Positions 56,091 through 64,000 of a stretch of 64,000 bases of DNA are shown here, one piece after another. Where the stretch lies: positions 285,249 through 349,248 of the forward strand of contig PUQB01000094.1 in NCBI GenBank assembly GCA_003024785.1. Reading direction: 5' to 3'. Under the pieces are notes generated by a model. That model did no database searches, had not been told where the DNA came from, and saw nothing but the letters and a program-made list of their open reading frames with translations. The position numbers and the translations under genes were made by a program. The stretch's first letter is position 1; each line of letters begins with the position of its first letter. The DNA comes from Selaginella tamariscina. Taxonomy: Eukaryota; Streptophyta; Lycopodiopsida; Selaginellales; Selaginellaceae.

Positions 56091-59000
56091 GTGCAGGACA
56101 ATATGTTTAATACTGGAGATAAAGTATGTCTTCTTCGGAACAACGAAATAGTTGGCACTGGAACTGTGGAAGTTCGAGATAATAATGCATCATGTCACAA
56201 TATTGCCCAAGGATCTTGTGTGTACGTATGGGTGAATACCATTTACAAGCATGTTGAGGTTCTGGGAATGGAATTTGAGGAGGGTTCTCCTGTATTGTGG
56301 AATTTGGATGAAGTCAAGGCTGACACAGAATATGCAGAGTCACAAACAAATAGTAGCACGAGTTTACCAGATGATGGCTTGCCTGCTGTAATGGATGAGG
56401 TGATTCTCTTTCTTCGTGAGATTGAAGTCGGAAGAGGCATCATCACAGCTATAAATCCAATGGAAGCAGTGTCAGAAGAGAAACTAGGGTCCGACTTCGT
56501 GGGTGTAGTTGTGACAGAGGTTCACCTAATGGCACATTGTATCCTGGATCCCTCGTGAGGTGGCGAACATCTGAATTAAGACGGCAAGATGGTTCAACAT
56601 ATTCTGGGTTGGATTTCAATAAAACAACCCGGAAGAACAACTCATATTTGAAGAGGTTCTTGCATTGGTCCATTGTAAGAAAAAGGCGATTCATGGGTTA
56701 GATCTTCCCCTGCAAGTTTCAGCAAGAGGGTAAAGATGGATCCTACATCTTCCGAAAGTGTTACGAGCATTTCCACGATTGACTGTTGCAAGAAGAAGTG
56801 TTGTCAGATGGCAGACCGGAATGAAATTACCCAATGTAGACATGTCTTTCGTATGCTCACCCAAAAGCAAAGGCATGAGTTTGTATATGCTGCACTAACT
56901 GGGTGTATTGATGGAATGGCCTCGGACACAGGTTATCAGAGTACATCCATGGTATTAATAAGGTGGCCATCTGCTTCAAAGCTTGGTACAGTAGGATCCC
57001 AAAGCCACGTTCTACCATCGAAGGGATGAGTGGTTAGATGGAGCGCGAACCTCAGTTCATGGGAACACTGGCTTGGTCAAAACCGCTCTCACATCATGGC
57101 AGCATAGAGATACTCAAGGCTTTGTGGAAGCAAATGCAGACAGGATGCCTCACAAATGCCGAACCACAAATGCAGGGGTCAGGGAAAATCTCAAGGTTTT
57201 ACCTTCAATCTACACTCAATTGAAACTGTGGAACATGTGAACAAGTGCCTCAGTTTGATGGGGCTCAAGCAATCTGCACTGGTACCTTAATAACATATGG
57301 AATACTCATTTTAAGGATGTGGAGATTGCAAAACACTCTAGCTTTTCTAAGTGTGACACTTGTACATCATTGAAGGCTGCAGAGGCTTGTGCAAAAACCT
57401 TGGTGGAGATCACTACCATTCAAAGGAAGATGGAGGCCCACATGATTGCACAACAAACTTGCCGGTCTCAACTATGCACACCGCATGCTTTGTGTCACAC
57501 CATCAGAGTACCTGTGTGATCCATGACAAGAAGGATCATTCAAAGACCAGCATTCCAAAGCTCTTTGCAACACCAAAGTGCCTTGGAAATGTCATGAAAC
57601 TTCCATTTCATTGACAGGTGTGCTAACACATGGACACGGTGTGAGTCATATGGACACTTTTCACTTCCACATTGGTCTAGCGACTCCATTCACTATTGGG
57701 TCGTTAGCCATGTGTTTCAGAAACCTGAAGCCCATCACAGACAAGTCCTATCAGTGATCTCAAAGTGAAGAAACAAACACTTCAACCTTTACATAATGCC
57801 TCATGAACACGTCTGCACTTGAGGCTACTTGGAATATGAGAGCATGTTAGCACCCTGCACAAAAAAACAGATGGCCGTTGAGAGTTCAGGTTCAGTGGAG
57901 GGATCTAGCTCAAATATGTACATGTGTCTCAACATCAAATAGCTTCCTCGTCATTTGCTTTTACAGATGGATAATGTGCAGGCGAGAACAAAATAGGTAA
58001 ATCATTTTACTTAAGGGTTTCTCAAGCTCATAACTTACTTTTATTTTCTAGATATGTGCTAGCATACTTGTCAATGCTTGTTGCCAAAGGTGTGTTTGAA
58101 ACAATCACGCTCAGTTTCCTTATGGTTGGTCACACTCATGAAGATATTGATGCGTTCTTCAGCAAGGTCTCCAACTCTACAAAAAGGACAAGTGCACTTA
58201 CCTTACCGCATATGATGAATCTTTTTGAAAATTGCATCTCCAAAAAAAGTTGTGCTTTGCTTGTGACTGAGGTGCCAGACTTAAAAAATTTCTCAAGGAG
58301 TATATAAAAGAAGGGAGTGATTCTTTAGTTGGTCACCTTGTGCCGCTACAATTCTTTTTCTCCATACGAGATGGTATACCTATTATGCAGTACAAGTTAC
58401 GGCCATCAGAGCAGGAGTGGTTACCGAAAGAGGGCTTAATGCTCTTCAAAAGTGGAGAGGATGGAAAGCCACTTCTCCCAGAAGGACAACCAGACCCTAT
58501 TCCATTGAGTGCCCAGCTCAAGGAACAAGAGGTTATTATTGATGGCATCAAAAAATATGTGGCATGGGTTCAAAAATCGATGCCAAAGAATTCTGATAAG
58601 GCAACTGGTTACTCAGAACTATATAAGCATGTGGTCAACTATTGGGAGACTGTTGTTCGAGAGTTGGAAGGGCCTACTGTCACAAGTACAGAATTGCAAC
58701 ACCCTTTCTGGCCTAAAACAAGGTGGCGAGAGGAGATTGAAATGACATCACTGAGCACAGACGACATAGAAGCCAGTAGTGATGTGGAAGTGCAAACCCC
58801 ACACTTTGTTGGACAAAGGAACCAAAAACCTAAAGCATACTTTGATTGCTGCAAGGATCTTCAAAAACTAATGATGGTTCTCATTACTCCAGATGCGTCA
58901 TATAATCAGCCTATTTGGATGGGTCAAATTATCGACACACCTGAAGTAATCACAAAAAATAGTATTGTTAAGGTTGCATGGTTCAAAACAAAAAAGGCGA

Positions 59001-59177
59001 CACGAGAAGGAGAGCGAAAGATATAATGGATGCCTAGAGAAAACATGGTCTCCCAATCAAAAAGACCCAGCATGTTTTATAAATGTTAAATCCATTCGAT
59101 ATGGGTGGATGTCAAGAAGCGTTGATAAAGTCACGATTAACAAAACTGCAAGGGAATGTATGTTTTCTGAAGCTTAA
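56091..59177 (+). pseudogene. DUF7869-like (transposase-like) gene, near full length but frameshifted, unit E2
   Basis: Plus strand. An N-terminal module (56103-56545) reads FNTGDKVCLLRNNEIVGTG and SCHNIAQGSCVYVWVN, recalling a module of plant transposon-type proteins. At 56770-56930 CCKKKCCQ and MLTQKQRHEFVYAALTG form the usual Cys-rich start of this family. At 57320-57440 AKHSSFSKCDTCTSLKAAEA is the Cys-pair region. 57960-58300 gives MDN.Q.ENK and GHTHEDIDAFFSKVSNS, the presumed active-site region. 58340-59160 is a C-terminal region with FWPKTRWREEIE. Many frame changes and stops make it inactive. DUF7869 has an RNase H-like fold; its biochemical role is not established. Confidence 0.7.
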
Positions 59178-59189
59178 AGCAATTACAAA

Positions 59190-59760
59190 ATTATAAAATA
59201 TCATATATTTAATATTCATAATTATTATAAACTCTTTAATAATAGTACCAAATTGTATACTTAACTATATAAATTTAAAAAATGATATGGAAGATTGACT
59301 ATATTATTATAGGATTTTATATATATTATTACTACTACAAATTTTTAATTAATAATGTTATATTTAAATATTAATATTTAATAACAACATCAATATTTAT
59401 ATAATGTACCTCTTATGCTCTTCCTTAATTGTTATATTAGGCAATATATTATATAATTTAATACATTCTACTTTTATAATGTTATTAATTTTTGTTCAAT
59501 GAATGCTATATTTATTAAAGGGTAGAATACAAAATAGAATATTCTAAAGAATATTCTCTTTTCAAACATATATTCTAAAGAATATTCCTTTAATATTAGA
59601 AAATGCTAATTAAATAGCTAAAATTGCTAATTATTAGGAAATGGGACTATGCCATGCCCATTTTAGTTACAACTTGCATATTTGACTTGGTGAAGGTGTT
59701 GAATGCTCTAGAAGTTTCAAACCTCGTTTGACATCCTAAAAGTACATCTCAGTAATTACA
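59190..59760. other. AT-rich right flank of unit E2, mirrored at 29640-30170
   Basis: Shares, in reverse, the AATAGTACCAAATT, GGATTTTATATA and GGAAATGGGACTAT blocks with 29640-30170. Marks the outer end of the inverted E units. Confidence 0.55.
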
Positions 59761-59779
59761 AAAAAAAATGGCAAACACA

Positions 59780-60285
59780 AAGTAAAAAAGCACACCGTTC
59801 TAGGTAGCACTTCAGCTAGAAGTCCTTGTCTAGAGCATTCTCTTGTTGAGAAGTCATTGCAATTTCTGTAATGGAAGAGCAAGCTTCAGGAAAAATGTGA
59901 AAAAATTACCTCTCGATTTGTAGTCTTAGATGGAATGAAAGCTGAACGTGCATTGTCTCATCAATATCCTGCAAGTTTAGAGAAACTAAATGGACTTCAA
60001 GTGCTTGAACATACCTCTGAGCTTATCATCTTCTACTACAATGGGTTTATGTTGATGTATAGAAGCTTGTAAAACTCGCCGTGAAACACCAACCTCATCT
60101 AGATGAGCATTTAGTGCATCAATTGAAGGAACATCTGCTCGAGGTGCAATTTTCCTTCTTCTTGGAGATGTCTTCAATGGAGAAACAATGTCCAAACCCA
60201 CTGCTTTCCTCTTTTGTCGAGTCATCTGCATTGGAATGTGAGAAAACAAAAAACAGGGATAAAAAAATCTTATCGATGCCATGAA
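59780..60285 (-). CDS. Hypothetical multi-exon gene fragment
   Basis: Minus strand. Acceptor AATGCAG at about 60228, then MTRQKRKAVGLDIVSP, TSPRRRKIAPRADVPSIDAL and LDEVGVSRRVLQASIHQ, ending in LRG with a GTATGT donor at about 60015. Further exon-like blocks: 59920-59978 (DIDETMHVQLSFHLRLQIER, GTAATT donor) and about 59785-59870 (RNCNDFSTRECSRQGLLAEV). The start is basic and probably nuclear. Phases do not all fit, so the gene may be broken. No family recognised. Confidence 0.35.
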
Positions 60286-60779
60286 GCTTGGCTCCTAGGG
60301 CTCGCACCGCCTAAGTCAAAAATGCCTATCTAATTTTGGATTCAATCTAGGCCATTGAGGCAATCAACGGTCAGCCATGCATAGATGAGATCATCATATG
60401 CTTGGATGAATATGTTAGATTCCATACATAGCCATGGTGAATGCTAGATTCCACATATATTCTTGAATGAATATACTAGATTCTATGATACCCATCCATG
60501 CCTATTTAACCCATGTATCCCTAGAAATTGAAACCCTAAATCACACTTTTGCAAAAAATGGTGGTAAAGTTATGAAAACCATGGTTTTTTCTCGGAAGTT
60601 TTGGAGTATAGTATGCTGCACTTTTAACTTTGGGCTGACCTTTTCCTTTCCATACATGGCTAATGTAAATTAATGAGGGTAGCTGACATAGTAAGCTCGG
60701 TTGGTTGAGTGAGGAAGATATACATGGTTTTTGTGAGATTAATCCTTTTTAAGAATCCTTTGAAGTCAAGAACATGGCC

Positions 60780-61215
60780 TTTTATTTGAGAGGTTACTCA
60801 AACGTAGCAGGATTTATCCTGCAAAGGTCCAAAAAGGACAAGAAGGGGTCGACAAAATTAATCTTGTCGACGTCTGTTATTGGTGAGAAGGCTTGGCAAC
60901 ATTAATCTTGCAGACGCCCATTGTTAACAACAAGGATTGCTAGGATTAATCCCACCGATGCCCATTGTTAGCGAGAAAAAATTGACATGATTAATCTCAT
61001 CGATGCCTATTGTTGGCAAGAAGGATGCCTATCGTTGTAAGAAGCATCGATGGGATCAATACTACGATGCATGTTGTTGGCGAGAAGGCTCAACGGGATT
61101 AATCTCATCACACCCATTATTAATGAGAAGGCTCAATACCAAAAATGGCATCAATGGAATTAATCCGCCAATGCCATTTTTTGGCCAAAAAAGATTCAAT
61201 AGGATAAATCCCACT
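60780..61215. repeat. Highly diverged palindrome cluster
   Basis: About nine dyads on the (A/G)ATTAAT(C/T) core, roughly 45-60 bp apart: GCAGGATTTATCCTGC (60809-60824), GTCGACAAAATTAATCTTGTCGAC (given only as a pattern), ACATGATTAATCTCAT and others. Both arms have changed together in several, so dyad symmetry is kept although the arm sequence differs from P1/P2. Confidence 0.65.
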
Positions 61216-61343
61216 CAGTTCCAAGGACGACAATAAGGCACATCCACACGCACACACACAAGGACGAACACACTTCTCTGTTCAATGAAATACATATGTG
61301 TTGGTGAGAAGGCTTAGCAGGATTTATCTGGTCGAATCCTTGT

Positions 61344-61523
61344 AACCAAAAACAACATTACTCCAGCCAATGTGTCACAACCTTACAACCTTAGTGGCGT
61401 GATTTTTACTAAAATTTTAAAGTTTACTTCTGAAACCAAAAACGACATTACTCTAGCCAATGTGTCACAAACTTACCAACCTTAGTGGCGTGAGCTTTAC
61501 TCAAAATTTAAAGTTTATCTTTT
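61344..61523. repeat. 90-bp tandem duplication
   Basis: AACCAAAAACRACATTACTC begins at 61344 and 61434; the units share GCCAATGTGTCACAA and CTTAGTGGCGTGA. Confidence 0.85.
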
Positions 61524-61546
61524 AATGAGAATCGAACCTGAGATTG

Positions 61547-61718
61547 CTTCGATACCAAATATCACAACCTTTCCTCTCCCTTTATGCCAACTAAGCAAAG
61601 AGCTAATTGGTATTTATGAAAGGGCCCTGGTCATGATGACTCAGTTACGCTTGAGTCTTTTACCTAATATTCCACAATCATTTACCCAGGTAGTTAACCC
61701 ACAGGCTAGAACTATGAC
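61547..61718 (-). mobile_element. Possible short LTR plus tRNA-iMet-like primer site
   Basis: The minus strand shows TGTCATAG at 61718, a TATA-like CATAAATACC near 61612-61621, an end at TGTGATA (61561), and then TGGTATCGAAGC (61547-61558), a near match to the iMet PBS. That would be a 158-bp LTR of a small element. No partner LTR was found, so it may be a truncated or chance arrangement. Confidence 0.3.
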
Positions 61719-61799
61719 AAATGCCATTTTTGGCCAGAAAGATGTTCCCCACAACAACAAGGCACAACCACACACACTTAGATGAATACACTTCTTTGT

Positions 61800-61975
61800 T
61801 CAATAGAAATACATGTGTTATACATAACACATATATGCTTGTGTGTATACAAATACTTATACACACATCGACAACACACACACATGCACACATTGGAAAA
61901 AAAATGATATTACCATAATACAAACATAAAAACACATACATACATACATATATGTGTGTGTGTGTGTGTGTTGTA
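61800..61975. repeat. CA/GT and TACA microsatellites
   Basis: ACACACAC at 61874-61892 and (GT)n at 61953-61971; adjacent to the H copy 2 LTR start. Confidence 0.85.
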
Positions 61976-61998
61976 TGTATACATATATACACTATACT

Positions 61999-62958
61999 TG
62001 TCATAGTTTTTACTATGACTCGACCCTTTACTTTGGGGTTTGACTGTTGTTACCTACCGAGTTGTGTGGCAACCCTAGTTGTAGTGAGAAACAGCCCCGC
62101 TTAGTGCACTTAGGTGTTTAGGGGTAGTCCGGTCGGCTGTCACTAGGTACTCAAGAAACTCTAGGCGAAGGTAGTACTTACCCTCTAGAAAACTCTCCCC
62201 CAGTTTGACGTTACAAAAGATAGGTTTTCCGTTAAATATAGCTTGTCAAAAAGGGTTAGGGACACCCCTAGGGTTGACCTAACCCACGCCCTAATACCCC
62301 CCTAGGGGTTAGGTTTAGGTTAGGTTAGGACAACCATTTTCTCTAAGGGCTGGCATTTTCGTGCCATCCCACTTACTCATTTAGGTAAACAGGGGGGGGG
62401 GGGTCCGTCACACAAATAAGGTAGAGTATATGTAGTGAGGCTTCCTGGGTTCAAGAGAGAGCTCGTTAACCTCCTATCGGTGCAAGCTAAGCTTGTGTCG
62501 TCAAGGTGCAACTCTCCGTTGTGCCGCCCAAACTTCCACACGACAGGGGTACAACCCACCCTAGGGTTAGACTATCCTTATCGTTTGGTAGGATCTTGCC
62601 TTTGAGATAGGGGCACGTCACTTCCAAGGAGTTAATCAGATTCCTTTATCTGAAAACCTGCCCGCAAGCTCAAAGATATTGCCCGAGTTCACATTCCGCA
62701 AAACTAGTAGTTGAGGCCTTGCTCCGGCCGCCTCAACCACGCCAAGCTAGGAATGACACCTAAAGCTCAGCTAGTCCGTGTATCCTGATTCACAAGGTGA
62801 GTCTCGTTTGTGGACTTAGTCAACTAGGGGTTTGACTTCCTAAGGCTTGGGTTCCTAATACGGGTTACTTTACCAGGTTCTGTGGGTTTCCAAGAGGGGG
62901 GATTCCAGGGTTGGCACCTGGCAAGCCGCCTTTGTGGCACCAGGTAAAAACTCTGATA
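61999..62958 (+). repeat. H copy 2 5' LTR (uninterrupted)
   Basis: 960 bp, TGTCATAG...CTCTGATA (CA end mutated to TA). Collinear with the split LTR of copy 1. It includes a 13-nt G run near 62390-62402. At about 62750 it contains GGAAT once, the empty site corresponding to insertion A. Confidence 0.9.
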
Positions 62959-62960
62959 AT

Positions 62961-62972
62961 TGGTATCGGAGC
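62961..62972 (+). promoter_or_regulatory. H copy 2 primer binding site
   Basis: TGGTATCGGAGC, one change from the iMet PBS, 2 nt after the LTR. Confidence 0.85.
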
Positions 62973-63233
62973 AAGTTCTTTGCGGTCAATAGGACTGCCT
63001 TAAGTCGTAGGGTGTTTCAATGTTTAGATAACTTTAAATTCTTGATATACTCTATTGCTTTCGGTTGACATGTCTGTATTCTGCAGAAAGAGTTTGATCC
63101 TGTGAGTTGTCAAACTTTGGAGAACACTTGCTCAGTGAGTCGGTATTCTAGGTATGTCCAAAAGTCTTATGCTAGTTTAAGCTGATGTGTGTGGGTGTAC
63201 AACTTGTGCAGGGGGTTTCCAGTGTTGACACTA

Positions 63234-63238
63234 GGGTT
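63234..63238. repeat. TRIM target site duplication, left (GGGTT)
   Basis: GGGTT; repeated at 63703-63707. Copy 1 of H has the uninterrupted site (ACTAGGGTTCAATAC) near 2680. Confidence 0.92.
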
Positions 63239-63563
63239 TGTCACGTTCCAGGGATTTGAACCCCTACCTCTGGAGTAGTAGGCGTGACTTTGGACCAAAA
63301 GGCCACATTGATCAGGATGACACCTAACCACGCTCCAGACCTAGTATAGTACGTGTGTCGTGACACCACCTCCCCCTCGGCCCTTTCTCGGGTGGAACTA
63401 CTGGGGATACCAGTAGGCCAGGGGAGGTCAGAATGACCACTAGCCCGGCCAAGGTGTCAACACATACTAGGGCCCCCAACCCTATTACGAATTGCCTAGG
63501 TTTTTGTTACACATACTAGGGCCCCCAACCCTATTACGAATTGCCTAGGTTTTGTTGACCTAA

Positions 63564-63578
63564 GTCATCCTGATCAAT
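63564..63578 (-). promoter_or_regulatory. TRIM primer binding site, complementary to its own LTR
   Basis: The minus strand reads ATTGATCAGGATGAC one base inside the 5' LTR. Its exact complement GTCATCCTGATCAAT lies in the LTR at 63649-63663 (minus strand). There is no TGG start, so a tRNA primer is unlikely. Confidence 0.65.
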
Positions 63579-63592
63579 CTGTCACGTTCCAG

Positions 63593-63663
63593 GGATTCGA
63601 ACCCCCTACCTCTGGAGTAGTAGGCGTGACTTTGGACCAAAAGGCCACATTGATCAGGATGAC
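63593..63663 (-). promoter_or_regulatory. Candidate polymerase III promoter in the TRIM LTR
   Basis: Minus strand: box B GGTTCGAATCC (63593-63603) is a perfect consensus. Box A-like TGGCCTTTTGG (63637-63647) starts 44 nt upstream of it, a tRNA-like spacing. The sequence complementary to the PBS starts at 63663, 16 nt before box A, where polymerase III would be expected to initiate. Caveats: box A is imperfect and includes TTTT, which can terminate polymerase III. The other LTR has a damaged box B (GGTTCAAATCC). Confidence 0.45.
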
Positions 63664-63707
63664 ACCTAACCACGCTCCAGACCTAGTACGTGTGTCGTGA
63701 CAGGGTT

Positions 63708-64000
63708 CAATACAATGAGTAAGAAGAAAGCAACTAGAGCCTGAGGCAGAGAGGGCTGTCGAGAGGCTCAAAATGAGGAGATGGATGAGGCTGATCCAGG
63801 TCGACCCCCTAGAGTTAGACAACGACCTGGTTGGCGAGAAATAATGATGGATGCCTAAACGAACTTCGAGGGGATGTTTTGGGTTGAACGACCGAATCGA
63901 TAATGTTGCCGTTCGGATTCCGACGAATACTGCAGTGCCAGATGTTCCGCAACCAGACACACGGAAAAAGAAGAAGAAGCATGACTCAGAGTCAGGTTCC
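63708..64000 (+). pseudogene. H copy 2 gag 5' part (broken)
   Basis: ATG at 63725 followed within ten codons by a stop. The downstream sequence aligns with the minus-strand copy at about 2370-2670 (for example GATGGATGAGG and TCGAGGGGATGTTTTGG). It is cut by the window end. The long minus-strand frame at 63574-63960 is a shadow. Confidence 0.8.

Larger units (their letters stand above)
63239..63702 (-). mobile_element. TRIM: 464-bp non-autonomous LTR element with self-complementary PBS and tRNA-type promoter boxes
   Basis: Direct repeats 63239-63365 and 63580-63702 (about 94% alike) begin TGTCACG and end GTGACA, flanked by TSD GGGTT. On the minus strand the internal part ends in a purine tract (GAGGGGGAGGTGG, 63366-63378) against an LTR starting TGTCACGACAC, so the element is minus. 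After the 5' LTR (63580-63702) comes G and then ATTGATCAGGATGAC (63564-63578), exactly complementary to 15 nt of the LTR. No coding sequence; the internal part has a roughly 50-bp duplication (GGGCCCCCAACCCTATTACG). Junction similarity to elements A/B suggests trans-mobilisation. Confidence 0.85.
61999..64000 (+). mobile_element. Ty3/gypsy element H, copy 2 (runs off the window)
   Basis: LTR 61999-62958, PBS TGGTATCGGAGC at 62961-62972, leader, TRIM insertion 63239-63702, then the gag start. Oriented away from copy 1, so the two 5' LTRs face each other across the window. The gag has stops, so it is dead. Confidence 0.88.

Noticed and set aside
63593..63663. True tRNA gene in the TRIM LTR
   Set aside because: Box B is perfect, but the acceptor arms do not pair and the T stem is mismatched; only promoter-like boxes are supported.
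63574..63960. 128-aa minus-strand gene near the window end
   Set aside because: It crosses the TRIM LTR, its TSD and the H gag region; the frame is accidental.

Overview
The window looks like nuclear DNA of a green plant, probably a non-flowering streptophyte. The evidence is short runs of the plant telomere motif TTTAGGG, GT-AG introns, a plant-specific DYAD/AM1-type domain, an LTR promoter with RY (CATGCATG) boxes, plant-style LTR retrotransposons, and abundant CA/GT, AT and CT microsatellites. The species cannot be fixed from the sequence. Almost all of the window is repeats, nested transposons and broken genes. The only coding regions that look fully intact are the gag and pol genes of one young Ty3/gypsy chromovirus copy.

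Layout. (1) 1-10346 is an older Ty3/gypsy element, 'H', on the minus strand, cut by the window start. It has a tRNA-iMet primer site, and its 5' LTR is split by a young chromovirus, 'A' (3194-9598, minus, TSD ATTCC). (2) 10440-19447 holds pieces of a third LTR family, 'C'. They are split by a second chromovirus of the same family, 'B' (11833-18218, plus, TSD GGGCC). (3) 19700-27790 carries a broken DYAD-like gene and, on the same strand, a broken multi-exon gene whose inverted relative lies at 39290-41590. (4) 29200-35620 is an AT-rich unit with a decayed DUF7869-like (transposase-like) gene and degenerate GC-rich palindromes. A fuller copy of the unit lies inverted at about 50000-59720. (5) 35618-37560 is another family C LTR with gag remnants. 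(6) 45400-49745 holds two adjacent minus-strand multi-exon genes. One is an FCP1/HAD-phosphatase-like protein; the other has a ParB-like domain followed by a degenerate DNA-methyltransferase-like motif. (7) 50040-51620 and 55010-55952 are two arrays of the 18-bp palindrome GGCGGGATTAATCCCGCC. (8) 61999-64000 is a second copy of element H on the plus strand. It lacks insertion A, so it shows the empty site, but it contains a 464-bp TRIM (63239-63702).

Three systems stand out. First, chromovirus A/B appears to be self-primed in the manner of Tf1: the PBS does not start with TGG, and 11 nt of it are exactly complementary to the predicted 5' end of the element's own transcript. Second, the small TRIM has the same design: a 15-nt PBS complementary to its own LTR, with tRNA-type box A and box B sequences placed so that polymerase III would start at that sequence. 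It shares its polypurine tract and LTR start with A/B, which suggests A/B mobilises it. Third, the palindrome arrays keep one core but have array-specific, inverted spacers, so the whole array can fold back. All of these rest on reading by eye; no search or folding was run.
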